Part shown: positions 54,559 through 64,000 of the stretch, in pieces
How positions within the stretch are numbered: the first letter of the stretch is position 1
Layout of the letters: every line of letters starts with the position of its first letter
NCBI RefSeq assembly: GCF_012563145.1
Contig: NZ_CP046230.1
Coordinates: 448,725 to 512,724, forward strand
Source of the DNA: Enterobacteriaceae endosymbiont of Plateumaris consimilis
Lineage (GTDB): Bacteria; Pseudomonadota; Gammaproteobacteria; Enterobacterales; Enterobacteriaceae
Length of the DNA stretch: 64,000 nt
Direction: 5' to 3'
Position numbers and translations under genes: made by a program
Notes under the pieces: model-generated
Database searches by the model: none
Seen by the model: the letters and a program-made list of their open reading frames with translations, nothing else
Told to the model about the DNA's origin: nothing

Positions 54559-56337
54559 ATGTTTTATTTATTATATTTTTTTAAAAATCATAAAAAATAT
54601 GTAAAAATTCTTTGTTTTGGTATATTATTAACAATTATTACTAATTTAATGAGTATTTCTTTATCAGTTATATCTGGTTGGTTATTAACTTCTACTTTTT
54701 TATTTAAATTTATAGTTAATAGTATTAATTATAATTATATTGTTCCTTCTGCTATAATTAGAATTATTTCAATAATAAAAACTGTAGCAAAATATTTTGA
54801 AAAAATTATTAAACATGATAGTACTTTAAAAGTATTGAAAAATTTAAGAAAAATGATATTTTGTAAAATTTTTCCTTTATATCCTTCTAATTTACAACAT
54901 TTAAATAATAGTGATATATTAAATACATTAATTTCAGATATTGAAACTTTAGATCATTTATATATACAAATTTTATCACCTATTATTAGTTTATTTATAA
55001 CTATTATAATTATATTAATTAATTTAAGTTTTTTTAGTTTTAAACTATCTATTATAATTTGTTTAATTTTATTTTTTTCATTATTAATACATTCAATATA
55101 TTTTTATAATTTAGGTAAATCTATTGGTAAAAATAATATTTATTACAGAAATAAATATTATTTCTATATCAGTAATTATCTATATTATCAAACAGAATAT
55201 AGAATATTTGAAGGTATTAATATGATTAGAAAAAAAATTCATTTTTTAGAAATACAATGGCAAAAAATACAATGTAAAAAAAATAATTATAACGCACAAT
55301 CACAATCAATAATGATTATTATTAATGGAATTAATATAATAACTTTATTAATATATAGTAATTTTTATTTATCTAATAATTTAAATTCTAAATTTTATAT
55401 TATATCTTTTTTACTTTGTTTAATTACATTATCTAATATGTTATTATCTATAAGTAATATTTTTCATAATATTAGTGAAGTATTATTATCAGCTAAAAAA
55501 ATTTTTATGATTATAAATCAAAAACCCATTATAAAATTTACTAAACAAAAAAATTTTTTTACAAAAAAAAATAGTAATATTATTATTAATATTGATAATA
55601 TTTCTTTTAGTTATCCTCAACAACCTTTATTAATTTTAAAAAATTTATCTTTATTAATAAAATATAATGAAAAAATAGCTATCACTGGCCATAATGGTTG
55701 TGGTAAATCAACATTATTAATGTTATTGACTAGAGCTTGGGATCCTATTAAAGGAATTATATATTTAAATAATATTAATTTAAAATTATTAGATTCATCT
55801 ATTTTAAGACAAAATATAAGTGTAATAAATCAACGTATATATCTTTTTAGTGATACATTAAAAAATAATTTATTATTAAATAACCAAAATAATTGTAATA
55901 TTAATTATGAATTTTTAATAAAGATTATACGTCTTGTAGGATTAAATAAACTAATTGATAATAATAATAAAGGTTTAGAATTATGGATGGGTGAAGGTGG
56001 TAGAAGTTTATCTGGTGGAGAATTAAAAAGATTAGCTATTGCAAGAGCAATATTACATAATGGAAACTTAATATTATTAGATGAACCTACGGAAGGTTTA
56101 GATAATATTACATCTTATAATATTTTAAAATTAATATTTTCTATATTTAAAAAAAAAACAATAGTAATTATTACACATAACATTAATATTATAAAAAAAA
56201 TGGATCTTATATATTTTATGGATAATGGTTGTTTTATTGAAAAAGGGCATCATAATGATTTAGTTAATAAAAAAGGAAAATATTGGAATTATATAAAAAA
56301 TAATATAATAAATGACAAAAAAACATTTAAATATTAA
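54559..56337 (+). CDS. cydC: ABC exporter subunit CydC (cytochrome bd assembly)
   Basis: Second half of the CydDC heterodimer. It has 592 residues (E. coli 573). The membrane domain begins with SLSVISGWLLTSTFLF near residue 33. The ATPase domain has Walker A GHNGCGKST near 379, signature LSGGELKR near 483 and Walker B LILLDEPTEGLD near 502. AGGAG precedes the ATG. aat, between cydC and infA in E. coli, has been lost. Intact cydDC implies that a bd-type oxidase is encoded elsewhere. Confidence 0.94.
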   Translation: MFYLLYFFKNHKKYVKILCFGILLTIITNLMSISLSVISGWLLTSTFLFKFIVNSINYNYIVPSAIIRIISIIKTVAKYFEKIIKHDSTLKVLKNLRKMIFCKIFPLYPSNLQHLNNSDILNTLISDIETLDHLYIQILSPIISLFITIIIILINLSFFSFKLSIIICLILFFSLLIHSIYFYNLGKSIGKNNIYYRNKYYFYISNYLYYQTEYRIFEGINMIRKKIHFLEIQWQKIQCKKNNYNAQSQSIMIIINGINIITLLIYSNFYLSNNLNSKFYIISFLLCLITLSNMLLSISNIFHNISEVLLSAKKIFMIINQKPIIKFTKQKNFFTKKNSNIIINIDNISFSYPQQPLLILKNLSLLIKYNEKIAITGHNGCGKSTLLMLLTRAWDPIKGIIYLNNINLKLLDSSILRQNISVINQRIYLFSDTLKNNLLLNNQNNCNINYEFLIKIIRLVGLNKLIDNNNKGLELWMGEGGRSLSGGELKRLAIARAILHNGNLILLDEPTEGLDNITSYNILKLIFSIFKKKTIVIITHNINIIKKMDLIYFMDNGCFIEKGHHNDLVNKKGKYWNYIKNNIINDKKTFKY

Positions 56338-56361
56338 ATTAATAGTTAAGGAAATAAATTA

Positions 56362-56580
56362 ATGTCTAAATTAGATAACATAGAAATGCAAGGAATAGTT
56401 TTAAATACATTACCTAATACTGTTTTTCATGTAAAATTAGAAAATGGACATACAGTTATTGCACATATTTCAGGAAAAATGAGAAAAAATTATATTAGAA
56501 TTCTTACAGGAGATAAAGTTACTGTAGAATTAACACCGTATGATTTAAGTAAAGGAAGAATTATTTTTCGTAGTCGTTAA
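56362..56580 (+). CDS. infA: Translation initiation factor IF-1
   Basis: OB-fold factor that binds the 30S A site during initiation. It has 72 residues and is nearly identical to E. coli over its second half ([18 protein letters not shown], then [15 protein letters not shown]). AAGGAA lies upstream of the ATG. It follows cydC by 24 bp and meets trxB convergently across a 68-bp gap. It is one of the most conserved proteins in this window. Confidence 0.98.
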   Translation: MSKLDNIEMQGIVLNTLPNTVFHVKLENGHTVIAHISGKMRKNYIRILTGDKVTVELTPYDLSKGRIIFRSR

Positions 56581-56648
56581 ATTTAACTTATATTAAATAT
56601 ATATTCAAATTTTAAATTTAATTTTATAAATGATAATATATAAAATAT

Positions 56649-57614
56649 TTAAAAAATTTTCCTTAAATAATTTTGAGCATCTAAAGCAGCCATGCAACCA
56701 GTAGCAGCTGATGTAATAGCTTGTCTATATACATTATCCATTACGTCACCAGCAGCAAAAATACCTGTAATACTAGTTTGTGTAAAATTAAAATTTTTTT
56801 TTGAAATATCATTAGTAATGATATATCCATCATTATTTAATTTTAATGAATTTTTAAACAAATTAGTATTTGGTATAGTCCCTATAGAAATAAAAATACC
56901 ATATAAATTTATTATTTTATAATTTTCTATATTTTTTAAAGAAAAAATTTTTATTCCTGTTACTCCAGATTTATTACCTAATATTTCTTTTACTATATAA
57001 GGATAATGTAATTTAATATTATTATTTTTAACTTTATCAAATAACTTATTAATTAATATTTTTTCAGCACTAAAAAAAGATTTTCTGTGTATTACATGTA
57101 CCTCTGAAGCTATATTAGATAAATATAAAGCTTCTTCTATAGCAGTATTACCACCACCTACTATAGCAATTTTTTTATTATGATAAAAAGATCCATCACA
57201 AATAGCACAAGAAGAAATTCCTTTACCTATAAATTTTTTTTCAGAATTTAATCCTAAAAATTTAGGTTTTGCTCCTGTAGCAATAATTAAACTATCACAT
57301 GTATATTTAAAAAAATTTCCTGTTAAACAAAAAGGTTTTTTTTTAAAATTTACTTTTATTATATAATCATTTATTATTTTTGTTTTAAAAGATAATGCAT
57401 GATTATATAAATTATTCATTAATTTATTACCAGATATATTAGGAAAACTTCCAGGCCAATTTTCTATATTCATAGTTTTCATTAATTGACCACCTATATC
57501 TATTCCAGTTATTAATATTGGATTAAGATTTGCTCTAGCAGAATATATAGCTGCAGTATAACCTGCAGGTCCAGATCCTAAAATTAAAAGTTTTGTATGT
57601 TTAGTATTGTTCAT
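56649..57614 (-). CDS. trxB: Thioredoxin reductase
   Basis: FAD enzyme that reduces thioredoxin with NADPH. It has 321 residues (E. coli 321). The FAD site is GSGPAGYTAAIYSARA near 13, the redox Cys pair is C136/C139 in SSCAICDG, the NADPH site is GGGNTAIEEALYLS near 153, and AAGDVMDNVYRQAITSAATGCMAALDA is near the end. ATG start. The reduced thioredoxin can support NrdAB, encoded in this window. In E. coli it lies next to cydD; here infA separates it from cydC and its strand differs. Confidence 0.97.
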   Translation of the reverse strand: MNNTKHTKLLILGSGPAGYTAAIYSARANLNPILITGIDIGGQLMKTMNIENWPGSFPNISGNKLMNNLYNHALSFKTKIINDYIIKVNFKKKPFCLTGNFFKYTCDSLIIATGAKPKFLGLNSEKKFIGKGISSCAICDGSFYHNKKIAIVGGGNTAIEEALYLSNIASEVHVIHRKSFFSAEKILINKLFDKVKNNNIKLHYPYIVKEILGNKSGVTGIKIFSLKNIENYKIINLYGIFISIGTIPNTNLFKNSLKLNNDGYIITNDISKKNFNFTQTSITGIFAAGDVMDNVYRQAITSAATGCMAALDAQNYLRKIF

Positions 57615-57810
57615 AATTTTTTTTGTAATTTTTATAAAAATTATTAAAAGTTATTAGTATTTATAAAATAAATATATTCATATATAAATAAATATATTAA
57701 TAATATAACTTTTATTATAATATATAAATATATAATTTAATAATTTAATAATAATAATTATGAATTATTAATTAATTGTTATAATAAAATATGTAAGGTA
57801 TATAAAATAT

Positions 57811-59100
57811 ATGTTAGATCCTAATTTATTTCGTTTTAATATAAAATATGTATCTCAAATGCTTAAAAAAAGAAATTTTGTATTAGATATTAATTTAATA
57901 AGTAAATTAGAAAAACAGAGAAAAATTTTACAAGTAAAAATAGAAGAATTACAAATAAAAAAAAAAAATAAATCTAAATGTTTAATAAAAAAAGATTCAG
58001 TTGATTTTAATTGTTTTAAGGATCAAATAAAAAAAATTAATGATAAATTATCTTCATTGAAAAAAAAATTAATAAATATAAAAAAAGATATAAAAAATAT
58101 TTATGAAACAATACCAAATATTCCCTTAGATGATGTTCCATATGGAAAAAATTATCAAGATAATAAAGAAATAAAAAAATGGGGTAAAATTCCATTTTAT
58201 AATTTTTCAATAAAAAATCATGTAGAATTAGGATCATTAAATAATGGAATAGATCTTGAATCTGGTGTTATTTTAAGTGGATCAAAATTTGTAGTAATGA
58301 GAGGATTAATAGCCTATTTACATAGAATTTTAATCCAATTTATGTTAGATCTACATGTTTTTTATCATAATTACGAAGAAGTCTATGTACCTTATATAGT
58401 TAAAAATAAAACTTTATATGGAACTGGTCAATTACCTAAATTTAGTGGTGATATTTTTCATATTGAATCAATAAATTATCATGATAAAAACCAATATTCT
58501 TTAATTCCCACAGCAGAAGTACCGTTAACTAATATAGTTTATAATAAAATTATACAAGAAGATAAATTACCAATAAAATTGGTAGCACATAGTCCATGTT
58601 TCAGATCTGAAGTTGGATCTTATGGAAAATATAATAAAGGTTTAATTCGTACACATCAATTTGATAAAGTAGAATTAGTACAACTAGTACGTCCTGAAGA
58701 TTCTTTAAAAACATTGGAAATTATTACGCAACATGCAGAAAAAGTATTAAAACTCCTAAAATTACCTTATAGAAAGATGCTTTTATGTACAGGAGATATG
58801 GGTTTTGCTTCTAGCAAAACATATGATTTAGAAGTATGGTTTCCATCAAAAAAAAAATATTATGAGGTTTCATCTTGTTCTAACATGTCTGATTTTCAAT
58901 CTCGAAGAATAAAAGCTAGATATAAAAAAACAAATAAAAATAAAAACATTTTTATTCATACATTAAATGGATCAGGATTAGCTGTTGGAAGAACTTTAGC
59001 TGCTATAATGGAAAATTACCAATTAGAAAATGGTAATATTAAAATACCTAAGATTTTAAATCCATATATGAAAAGATTTTCTTATGAAAGTAAAAAATAA
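57811..59100 (+). CDS. serS: Seryl-tRNA synthetase
   Basis: Class II synthetase that charges tRNA-Ser. It has 429 residues (E. coli 430). It starts MLDPNLFRFN, followed by the long antiparallel coiled coil (about 25-105, Lys-rich) that grips the tRNA variable arm. The active site has LIPTAEVPLTN near 231, motif 2 SPCFRSEVGSYGKYNKGLIRTHQFDKVE near 263 and motif 3 NGSGLAVGRTLAAIMENYQ near 390. It ends 27 bp before convergent argR. Confidence 0.97.
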   Translation: MLDPNLFRFNIKYVSQMLKKRNFVLDINLISKLEKQRKILQVKIEELQIKKKNKSKCLIKKDSVDFNCFKDQIKKINDKLSSLKKKLINIKKDIKNIYETIPNIPLDDVPYGKNYQDNKEIKKWGKIPFYNFSIKNHVELGSLNNGIDLESGVILSGSKFVVMRGLIAYLHRILIQFMLDLHVFYHNYEEVYVPYIVKNKTLYGTGQLPKFSGDIFHIESINYHDKNQYSLIPTAEVPLTNIVYNKIIQEDKLPIKLVAHSPCFRSEVGSYGKYNKGLIRTHQFDKVELVQLVRPEDSLKTLEIITQHAEKVLKLLKLPYRKMLLCTGDMGFASSKTYDLEVWFPSKKKYYEVSSCSNMSDFQSRRIKARYKKTNKNKNIFIHTLNGSGLAVGRTLAAIMENYQLENGNIKIPKILNPYMKRFSYESKK

Positions 59101-59127
59101 AAATCTATTATTTTACATTAAAAAAAT

Positions 59128-59598
59128 TTATTTAAATAAAATTTTTATATTTTTATACAAATTAATAGTTTTAAATAAACGAGTTGGAATAATAAAAATA
59201 GTATCATCTCCAGCAATAGTACCAAGAATTCCTTTTGATTTACCTAAAGAATCCAATAAACGAGCTATTAATTGAGCAGCACCAGGACTTGTATGAATAA
59301 TAATTAAAATATCATTATAATCAATATCTAAAACTAAATTTCTTAATGAACTAGTCGTATTTGGTACACTTAAATCTAAGGGAAAACAATAAACCATTTC
59401 CATTTTAACATTTCTTGTTCTTATTGCACCAAATTTGGTTAACATTCTAGAAATTTTAGATTGATTAATTTTATTAAATCCTTGTTTTTGTAAAGCATGT
59501 ACAATTTCAATTTGTGTACTAAAACTTTCTTCTTTAATTAAATTTTTAAATATTTTTACTAACATTTCTTCTTTTTTTTTTATAGAATTATTATGCAT
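59128..59598 (-). CDS. argR: Arginine repressor ArgR
   Basis: Hexameric repressor of arginine biosynthesis and transport genes and a cofactor for XerCD plasmid-dimer resolution. It has 156 residues, as in E. coli. The N-terminal winged helix includes [21 protein letters not shown], and the C-terminal domain has [16 protein letters not shown] and the arginine-binding [16 protein letters not shown] precedes the ATG. mdh, its neighbour in E. coli, is absent. It is the only transcription regulator seen in this window, which makes its survival notable. Confidence 0.95.
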   Translation of the reverse strand: MHNNSIKKKEEMLVKIFKNLIKEESFSTQIEIVHALQKQGFNKINQSKISRMLTKFGAIRTRNVKMEMVYCFPLDLSVPNTTSSLRNLVLDIDYNDILIIIHTSPGAAQLIARLLDSLGKSKGILGTIAGDDTIFIIPTRLFKTINLYKNIKILFK

Positions 59599-59667
59599 AA
59601 AATCACCAATAAAACAAAAAATAATATTATTTCTATATATAATGAAAATTATTAGTAATGTAGATAT

Positions 59668-59687
59668 AACGTACTTATGAGTACGTT
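59668..59687. promoter_or_regulatory. AACGTACT hairpin upstream of argR and rplM
   Basis: AACGTACT (59668-59675) pairs with AGTACGTT (59680-59687) around TATG. Two G-C pairs in each arm and perfect symmetry stand out against the surrounding A/T. It is upstream of both flanking genes, so it could be an operator, a leader hairpin or a relic terminator. No T-run follows on either strand. Confidence 0.4.
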
Positions 59688-59700
59688 GATTAAATATTCA
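59687..59700. promoter_or_regulatory. Putative ARG box (ArgR operator) upstream of argR
   Basis: TGATTAAATATTCA matches the E. coli ARG-box core TGAAT-wwww-ATTCA at all but one position and lies 89 bp upstream of the argR start. E. coli argR is autoregulated by ARG boxes in its promoter. The usual second box at 3-bp spacing is not clear here, and A/T richness raises the chance of a random match. Confidence 0.35.
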
Positions 59701-59899
59701 TATATCAATTAATTATTATAATATAAAATGATTTAAAATGTCAATAATTATTGAAATATTTTTTATAAAAAATAAAAAATTTTAGTTATAAAGATAAATT
59801 GATTTTATTAATTAACTATATTATTATTTATATAAGTTAAATATTTTTTATAAACATTTTTTTATATAAAATATATATTTATATTTAGGTAATTTTTAT

Positions 59900-60325
59900 A
59901 TGTATCATTTTAAAAATAACATAAACAATCATCATAATTGGTATCTTATTGATGCTAAAAAAAAAATTTTAGGAAGATTAGCTACCGTAATAGCTCATTA
60001 TTTAATGGGAAAACATAAAATAACTTATAGTCCTCATATAGATGGAGGAGATTACATCACTGTAATTAATGCAGAAAAAATTCAAGTTACAGGTAATAAA
60101 AAAAAAAATAAAATGTATTATAAGCATAGTGGTTATTCTGGAGGAATAAAAAAAATCTCATTAAATGAATTAATTAATCATTATCCTGATAGAGTCATAA
60201 AAAATGCAGTAAAAGGAATGTTACCTAAAAATAAAATAGGTTATTTAATATTAAATAGATTAAAAATTTATTCTGGAATAAAACATAAACACATAGCTCA
60301 AAAACATTATATTTTAAATATTTGA
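59900..60325 (+). CDS. rplM: 50S ribosomal protein L13
   Basis: Early-assembly large-subunit protein. It has 141 residues (E. coli 142). [23 protein letters not shown] near 13, the [15 protein letters not shown] stretch, [19 protein letters not shown] and [12 protein letters not shown] are all conserved. TTTAGGT lies upstream of the ATG. It ends with TGA and is followed 13 bp later by rpsI, the usual two-gene operon. Confidence 0.97.
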   Translation: MYHFKNNINNHHNWYLIDAKKKILGRLATVIAHYLMGKHKITYSPHIDGGDYITVINAEKIQVTGNKKKNKMYYKHSGYSGGIKKISLNELINHYPDRVIKNAVKGMLPKNKIGYLILNRLKIYSGIKHKHIAQKHYILNI

Positions 60326-60338
60326 TAGGATCACTATA

Positions 60339-60725
60339 ATGATTAAAAATTATGCAACAGGAAGAAGAAAAAGTTCTTCTGCTAGAATATTTATTAAAAA
60401 AGGCAATGGATCTATTAATATAAATAATAAGTCTTTAAATAAATATTTCTCTAGAAATACATCTAGAATGATAGTATTACAACCTTTAGAATTATTAAAA
60501 ATTAATAATATATTAGATTTATATATTACAGTAAAAGGTGGAGGAATTTCAGGACAAGCTGGAGCTATACGTCATGGAATTACTAGAGCTTTAATTAAAT
60601 ATAATAATCTTTATAAAGAATCATTAAGAAAAGCTGGATTTATTACTAGAGATGATCGTAAAGTAGAACGAAAAAAAGTGGGATTAAAAAAAGCTAGAAA
60701 AAGTCCTCAATTTTCTAAACGATAA
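60339..60725 (+). CDS. rpsI: 30S ribosomal protein S9
   Basis: Small-subunit protein whose C-terminal tail reaches the P-site tRNA. It has 128 residues (E. coli 130). [20 protein letters not shown] at the start, [22 protein letters not shown] in the centre and [25 protein letters not shown] at the end are conserved, including the terminal KR that contacts tRNA. TAGGA precedes the ATG. It follows rplM. Confidence 0.97.
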   Translation: MIKNYATGRRKSSSARIFIKKGNGSININNKSLNKYFSRNTSRMIVLQPLELLKINNILDLYITVKGGGISGQAGAIRHGITRALIKYNNLYKESLRKAGFITRDDRKVERKKVGLKKARKSPQFSKR

Positions 60726-60875
60726 AATAATAATTAATATAAAAAATATTTATATGTATTATAAATAAATATAAATTTATACATCTAAAATTATTAATTA
60801 TTTAATTCTAAATAGATTTAGTTTTTTATAGTTGTTTTTAAAATTTTAAAAATTTTTTTATAGAGAATAATTATA

Positions 60876-62132
60876 ATGGATAAATTTATTATTAAAGGAC
60901 CTGTAAAACTTAAAGGAAAAGTAATTATTTCTGGTTCTAAAAATGCAGCATTACCAATATTATTTGCATCACTTTTAATACCAGACATAGTAGAAATAAA
61001 AAATGTTCCTAAATTAAAAGATATTGATATAGCAATAAAAATTTTAATCAAATTAGGAGTAAAAGTTAAAAGAGAAAAATCATTAATAATAAATGCTAGT
61101 AATATTATAAAATATAATCCACCTTCTTATTTAATTAAATCTATTAGAGCATCTATTTGGATTTTAAGTCCATTATTAACGAGAATAGGAAAAGTTAATA
61201 TATCATTTCCAGGTGGGTGTTCTATTGGTAATAGGCCTATTGATTTACATATAAACAGTTTAAAAACATTAGGAGCAAATATTTATGTAAAAAAAAATTA
61301 TATTAAAGGATATATTAAAAAAAAATTTAAAGGTAGTATTATATATATGAAAAATATTAGTGTAGGAGCAACTATTACTATAATATTAGCAGCTACATTA
61401 GCTTCTAATATTACAATTATAAAAAATGCTGCTAAAGAACCAGAAATACAAGATTTAGCTAATTTTTTAAATATAATGGGAGCTCATATACAGGGTGCTG
61501 GTACAGATAAGATTATTATTGAGGGTGTAAAAAAACTAAAAGGAGGTGTTTACACTATTATATCTGATCGAATAGAAACAGGAACATTTTTAATAGCTGC
61601 AGCAATATGTAAAAGTAAAATATTATGTGAGAATACTAATCCAAATAATTTAAATATAGTTTTAAATAAATTAAAAAAAACAGGTGCTGAAATTAAAAAA
61701 GGAAAAAATTGGTGTAGTATTAATATGCATGGTCAAAGACCAAAATCTGTAAATATAATAACAGGACCTTATCCTAATTTTCCTACCGATATGCAATCAC
61801 AATTTGCATTACTAAATTTAATTTCAACAGGTATTAGTACTATTAAAGAAAATATTTTTAAACATCGTTTTATGTATGTACCAGAATTAATACGTATGGG
61901 TGCAGATATAACTTTAAAAAAAAATATATTAAAATGTAAAGGAATTAAATTACTTTTTGGTAGTGAAGTTATAGCAACTGATCTAAGAGCTTCAGTAAGT
62001 TTAGTATTAGCTGGATGTATTGCTTCTGGAACTACTATTATTAATAATATTTATCATATAGATCGTGGATATGAAAATATTGAAAATAAACTTTCTAGTT
62101 TAGGAGCAAATATTAAAAGAATAAAATACTAA
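60876..62132 (+). CDS. murA: UDP-N-acetylglucosamine 1-carboxyvinyltransferase
   Basis: First committed step of peptidoglycan synthesis: it transfers enolpyruvate from PEP to UDP-GlcNAc. It has 418 residues (E. coli 419). Lys22 in SGSKNAALP and Cys115 in PGGCSIGNRPIDLH (the fosfomycin target) sit at the same positions as in E. coli. FPTDMQSQFALLNL and ATDLRASVSLVLAG follow. In E. coli it is next to ibaG; here it lies between rpsI and rplU. Retention indicates that a cell wall is still made. Confidence 0.97.
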   Translation: MDKFIIKGPVKLKGKVIISGSKNAALPILFASLLIPDIVEIKNVPKLKDIDIAIKILIKLGVKVKREKSLIINASNIIKYNPPSYLIKSIRASIWILSPLLTRIGKVNISFPGGCSIGNRPIDLHINSLKTLGANIYVKKNYIKGYIKKKFKGSIIYMKNISVGATITIILAATLASNITIIKNAAKEPEIQDLANFLNIMGAHIQGAGTDKIIIEGVKKLKGGVYTIISDRIETGTFLIAAAICKSKILCENTNPNNLNIVLNKLKKTGAEIKKGKNWCSINMHGQRPKSVNIITGPYPNFPTDMQSQFALLNLISTGISTIKENIFKHRFMYVPELIRMGADITLKKNILKCKGIKLLFGSEVIATDLRASVSLVLAGCIASGTTIINNIYHIDRGYENIENKLSSLGANIKRIKY

Positions 62133-62247
62133 AATATTTATAATAATATATAAATTTTAAAATTAATAATAGATTATCAATAGAATATTATTCTAAATAT
62201 TAGGGTATTAATTTTATATTAAATTTTTAATAAATAAGGAAATATAT

Positions 62248-62559
62248 ATGTATGCTATTTTTATTAATGGTGGAAAACAATATAAAGTTATGGTAGGACA
62301 AACTATAAAATTAGAAAAACTTAAAGGTAATATAGGAGAAAAAATTAAATTTAATAATGTATTATTAATATGTAATAAAAATAATTTAAAAATAGGACAA
62401 CCATTGATTACAGGAGCATCGATAACAGCTGAATTAATTTCTCATAAGAGAGATAAAAAAATTAAAATAGTTAAATTTCATAGAAGAAAACATTTCCATA
62501 AAGTTCAAGGACATCGTCAATTTTTTACTACTATGAAAATAATTAAAATTAAAAACTAA
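62248..62559 (+). CDS. rplU: 50S ribosomal protein L21
   Basis: Large-subunit protein that binds 23S rRNA near L20. It has 103 residues, as in E. coli. It starts MYAIFINGGKQYKVMVGQTIKLEKL, with VKFHRRKHFHKVQGHRQFFT near the end. TAAGGA precedes the ATG. It leads the rplU-rpmA-obgE set, which is conserved in most bacteria. Confidence 0.97.
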   Translation: MYAIFINGGKQYKVMVGQTIKLEKLKGNIGEKIKFNNVLLICNKNNLKIGQPLITGASITAELISHKRDKKIKIVKFHRRKHFHKVQGHRQFFTTMKIIKIKN

Positions 62560-62578
62560 TATATAAGAGGTATTATAT

Positions 62579-62836
62579 ATGGCTCATAAAAAAGCTGGAG
62601 GATCTACAAGAAATGGTAGAGATTCACACTCTAAAAGGTTAGGTATAAAACATTTTGGTGGAGAAAAAATACAAGCAGGATCCATTATTGTACGCCAAAG
62701 AGGAACAAAATTTCATGCAGGTGAAAATGTAGGATGTGGTAGAGATCATACTTTATTTGCTATAAAAAATGGAATAGTAAAATTTATCACTAAAGGAATC
62801 AAACATAAAAAATATGTTCATATAATTACTATATAA
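62579..62836 (+). CDS. rpmA: 50S ribosomal protein L27
   Basis: Large-subunit protein whose N-terminus reaches the peptidyl-transferase centre. It has 85 residues, as in E. coli. The start is [20 protein letters not shown], and [20 protein letters not shown] is diagnostic. AGAGGT lies upstream of the ATG. It follows rplU by 19 bp. Confidence 0.97.
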   Translation: MAHKKAGGSTRNGRDSHSKRLGIKHFGGEKIQAGSIIVRQRGTKFHAGENVGCGRDHTLFAIKNGIVKFITKGIKHKKYVHIITI

Positions 62837-62930
62837 AACTTTTTATTTCTTTTTAATAATATTTGAACTATTTATTTATACAATAAATTAAATTTGTATT
62901 ATTTAAAATATTATTTTATTTGGAGTAATA

Positions 62931-63944
62931 GTGAAATTTTTTGATGAAGCAATAATATTTGTACAAGCAGGTAAAGGAGGAGATGGATGTATTAGTTTTC
63001 TTCGAGAAAAATATATACCTAAAGGTGGACCTAATGGTGGAAATGGTGGAAATGGGGGTAATATTTATTTATTAACAGATCATAATCTTAATACATTAAG
63101 TAAATTTCATTATAAAAAAAATTATTTAGCTGAAAATGGATTTCCTGGTAAAAAAAATCAATGTACTGGTAAAACAGGAAAAGATTTAATATTGACTGTT
63201 CCAATAGGAACTAGAATTATTGATGTTAAAAAAAAAATAATATTAGCAGATTTAAATAAAAATAATCAAAAAGTTTTAATTGTTCACGGTGGTAAATATG
63301 GTTTAGGAAATATAAATTTTAAAACTTCTATTAATAGATCTCCATATCAAAATACAAATGGTAATTTGGGTGAAACAAAAATTTTAAAATTAGAATTAAT
63401 TTTAATAGCTGATATAGGAATGTTGGGTCTACCAAATACAGGAAAATCAACTTTTGTTAAGACAATATCTAAAGCAAAAACTAAAATTGGTAATTATCCA
63501 TTTACTACAATTGAACCTATATTAGGAGTCGTTAAAAATAATATTGGTAATTCATTTTTAATAGCAGATATTCCAGGAATTATTAAAAATGCTACTTTAG
63601 GTAAAGGTTTAGGTTTAAATTTTCTAAAACATTTAGAAAGATGTCAATTATTATTACATTTAGTTGATATTTCTAATGTAAATAGAATTATTAATAATAT
63701 TAATATTATTAATAATGAATTAAAGAAATTTAATCAAAATCTTTTTTTAAAAGAACAATGGTTAATTTTTAATAAAATTGATTTATTAAAAAATGAAAAA
63801 AAAATTGATATATACATTAAAAAAATATTAATAAAATTTCAATATATAAAAAAATATTATTTAATATCATCTAAAAAAAAAATTGGTATAAAAAAATTAT
63901 GTTATAATATTTTTGAATATATAAAACAAAATTATAATAAATAA
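62931..63944 (+). CDS. obgE: GTPase ObgE/CgtA
   Basis: Essential GTPase that acts in late 50S assembly and stress responses. It has 337 residues (E. coli 390): the Obg fold (about 1-158, with [14 protein letters not shown]) and the G domain (GLPNTGKST near 166, [11 protein letters not shown]) are complete, while the acidic C-terminal tail is missing, as in other reduced genomes. The start is GTG: TGGAG lies seven bases upstream, and the aligned start is [11 protein letters not shown]. Genes between rpmA and obgE in E. coli (yhbE) are gone. Confidence 0.96.
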   Translation: MKFFDEAIIFVQAGKGGDGCISFLREKYIPKGGPNGGNGGNGGNIYLLTDHNLNTLSKFHYKKNYLAENGFPGKKNQCTGKTGKDLILTVPIGTRIIDVKKKIILADLNKNNQKVLIVHGGKYGLGNINFKTSINRSPYQNTNGNLGETKILKLELILIADIGMLGLPNTGKSTFVKTISKAKTKIGNYPFTTIEPILGVVKNNIGNSFLIADIPGIIKNATLGKGLGLNFLKHLERCQLLLHLVDISNVNRIINNINIINNELKKFNQNLFLKEQWLIFNKIDLLKNEKKIDIYIKKILIKFQYIKKYYLISSKKKIGIKKLCYNIFEYIKQNYNK

Positions 63945-64000
63945 ATTTGATTTCATTAGTCTTTTTATACATTAAATATAATTTGTTTGGATCATAAAAA

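Larger units (their letters stand above)
59599..59899. other. argR-rplM divergent intergenic region
   Basis: These 301 bp carry no gene. They hold a 20-nt hairpin at 59668-59687 and an ARG-box-like element at 59687-59700 closer to argR. The rest is plain A/T-rich DNA up to TTTAGGT, which precedes rplM. Confidence 0.5.

Overview
This window looks like part of the chromosome of a reduced-genome, very A+T-rich gammaproteobacterium, close to Enterobacterales and probably an obligate insect symbiont. Nearly every protein aligns end to end with its E. coli counterpart. Intergenic DNA is almost pure A/T, homopolymers are common, and ancestral gene blocks survive with individual members deleted. The genetic code is standard. 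I cannot name the genus from sequence alone.

Layout: 1-2158 is the end of the ATP synthase operon (atpG C-terminus, atpD, atpC). 2345-5794 holds nrdA-nrdB, separated by a long perfect hairpin from a convergent ArcD-type antiporter gene and ybgI (5881-8142). 8326-11666 is ffh and the conserved rpsP-rimM-trmD-rplS operon. 11758-20368 on the minus strand is recC-recB-recD, with recC broken by one shift in a ten-base homopolymer. 20440-24284 has lgt, mutH, lysA and fau. 24520-27222 is ptsH-ptsI-crr. 27547-34445 has yebC, aspS, a PatB/MalY C-S lyase, argS and mnmA. A non-coding stretch of about 880 bp with several hairpins precedes potABC (35325-38095), which has no potD. 38167-46462 is mutM, mnmE, yidC, rnpA, rpmH, dnaN and gyrB; dnaA and recF, which normally lie in this cluster, are gone. 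rpoZ and gmk follow.

Two apparently empty stretches are recognisable gene corpses. 47630-48940 (minus) is a decayed pmbA/tldE, and 49791-51391 (plus) is a decayed pyrG (CTP synthase) in its ancestral place upstream of eno. They flank intact ppa. The rest is eno, cydD-cydC-infA, trxB, serS, argR, rplM-rpsI, murA, rplU-rpmA and obgE.

Functionally the window keeps energy generation (ATP synthase, cytochrome bd maturation), dNTP synthesis, translation, protein targeting and insertion (Ffh, YidC), lipoprotein and peptidoglycan steps (Lgt, MurA), lysine synthesis (LysA), sugar phosphorelay and an unusually full repair set (RecBCD, MutH, MutM). Regulators are few (ArgR only). I found no tRNA, rRNA, CRISPR, insertion sequence, prophage or novel defence system. 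The most interesting content is genome erosion: the recC slippage candidate, pyrG and pmbA pseudogenes, dnaA/recF deletion, and a polyamine transporter without its binding protein.
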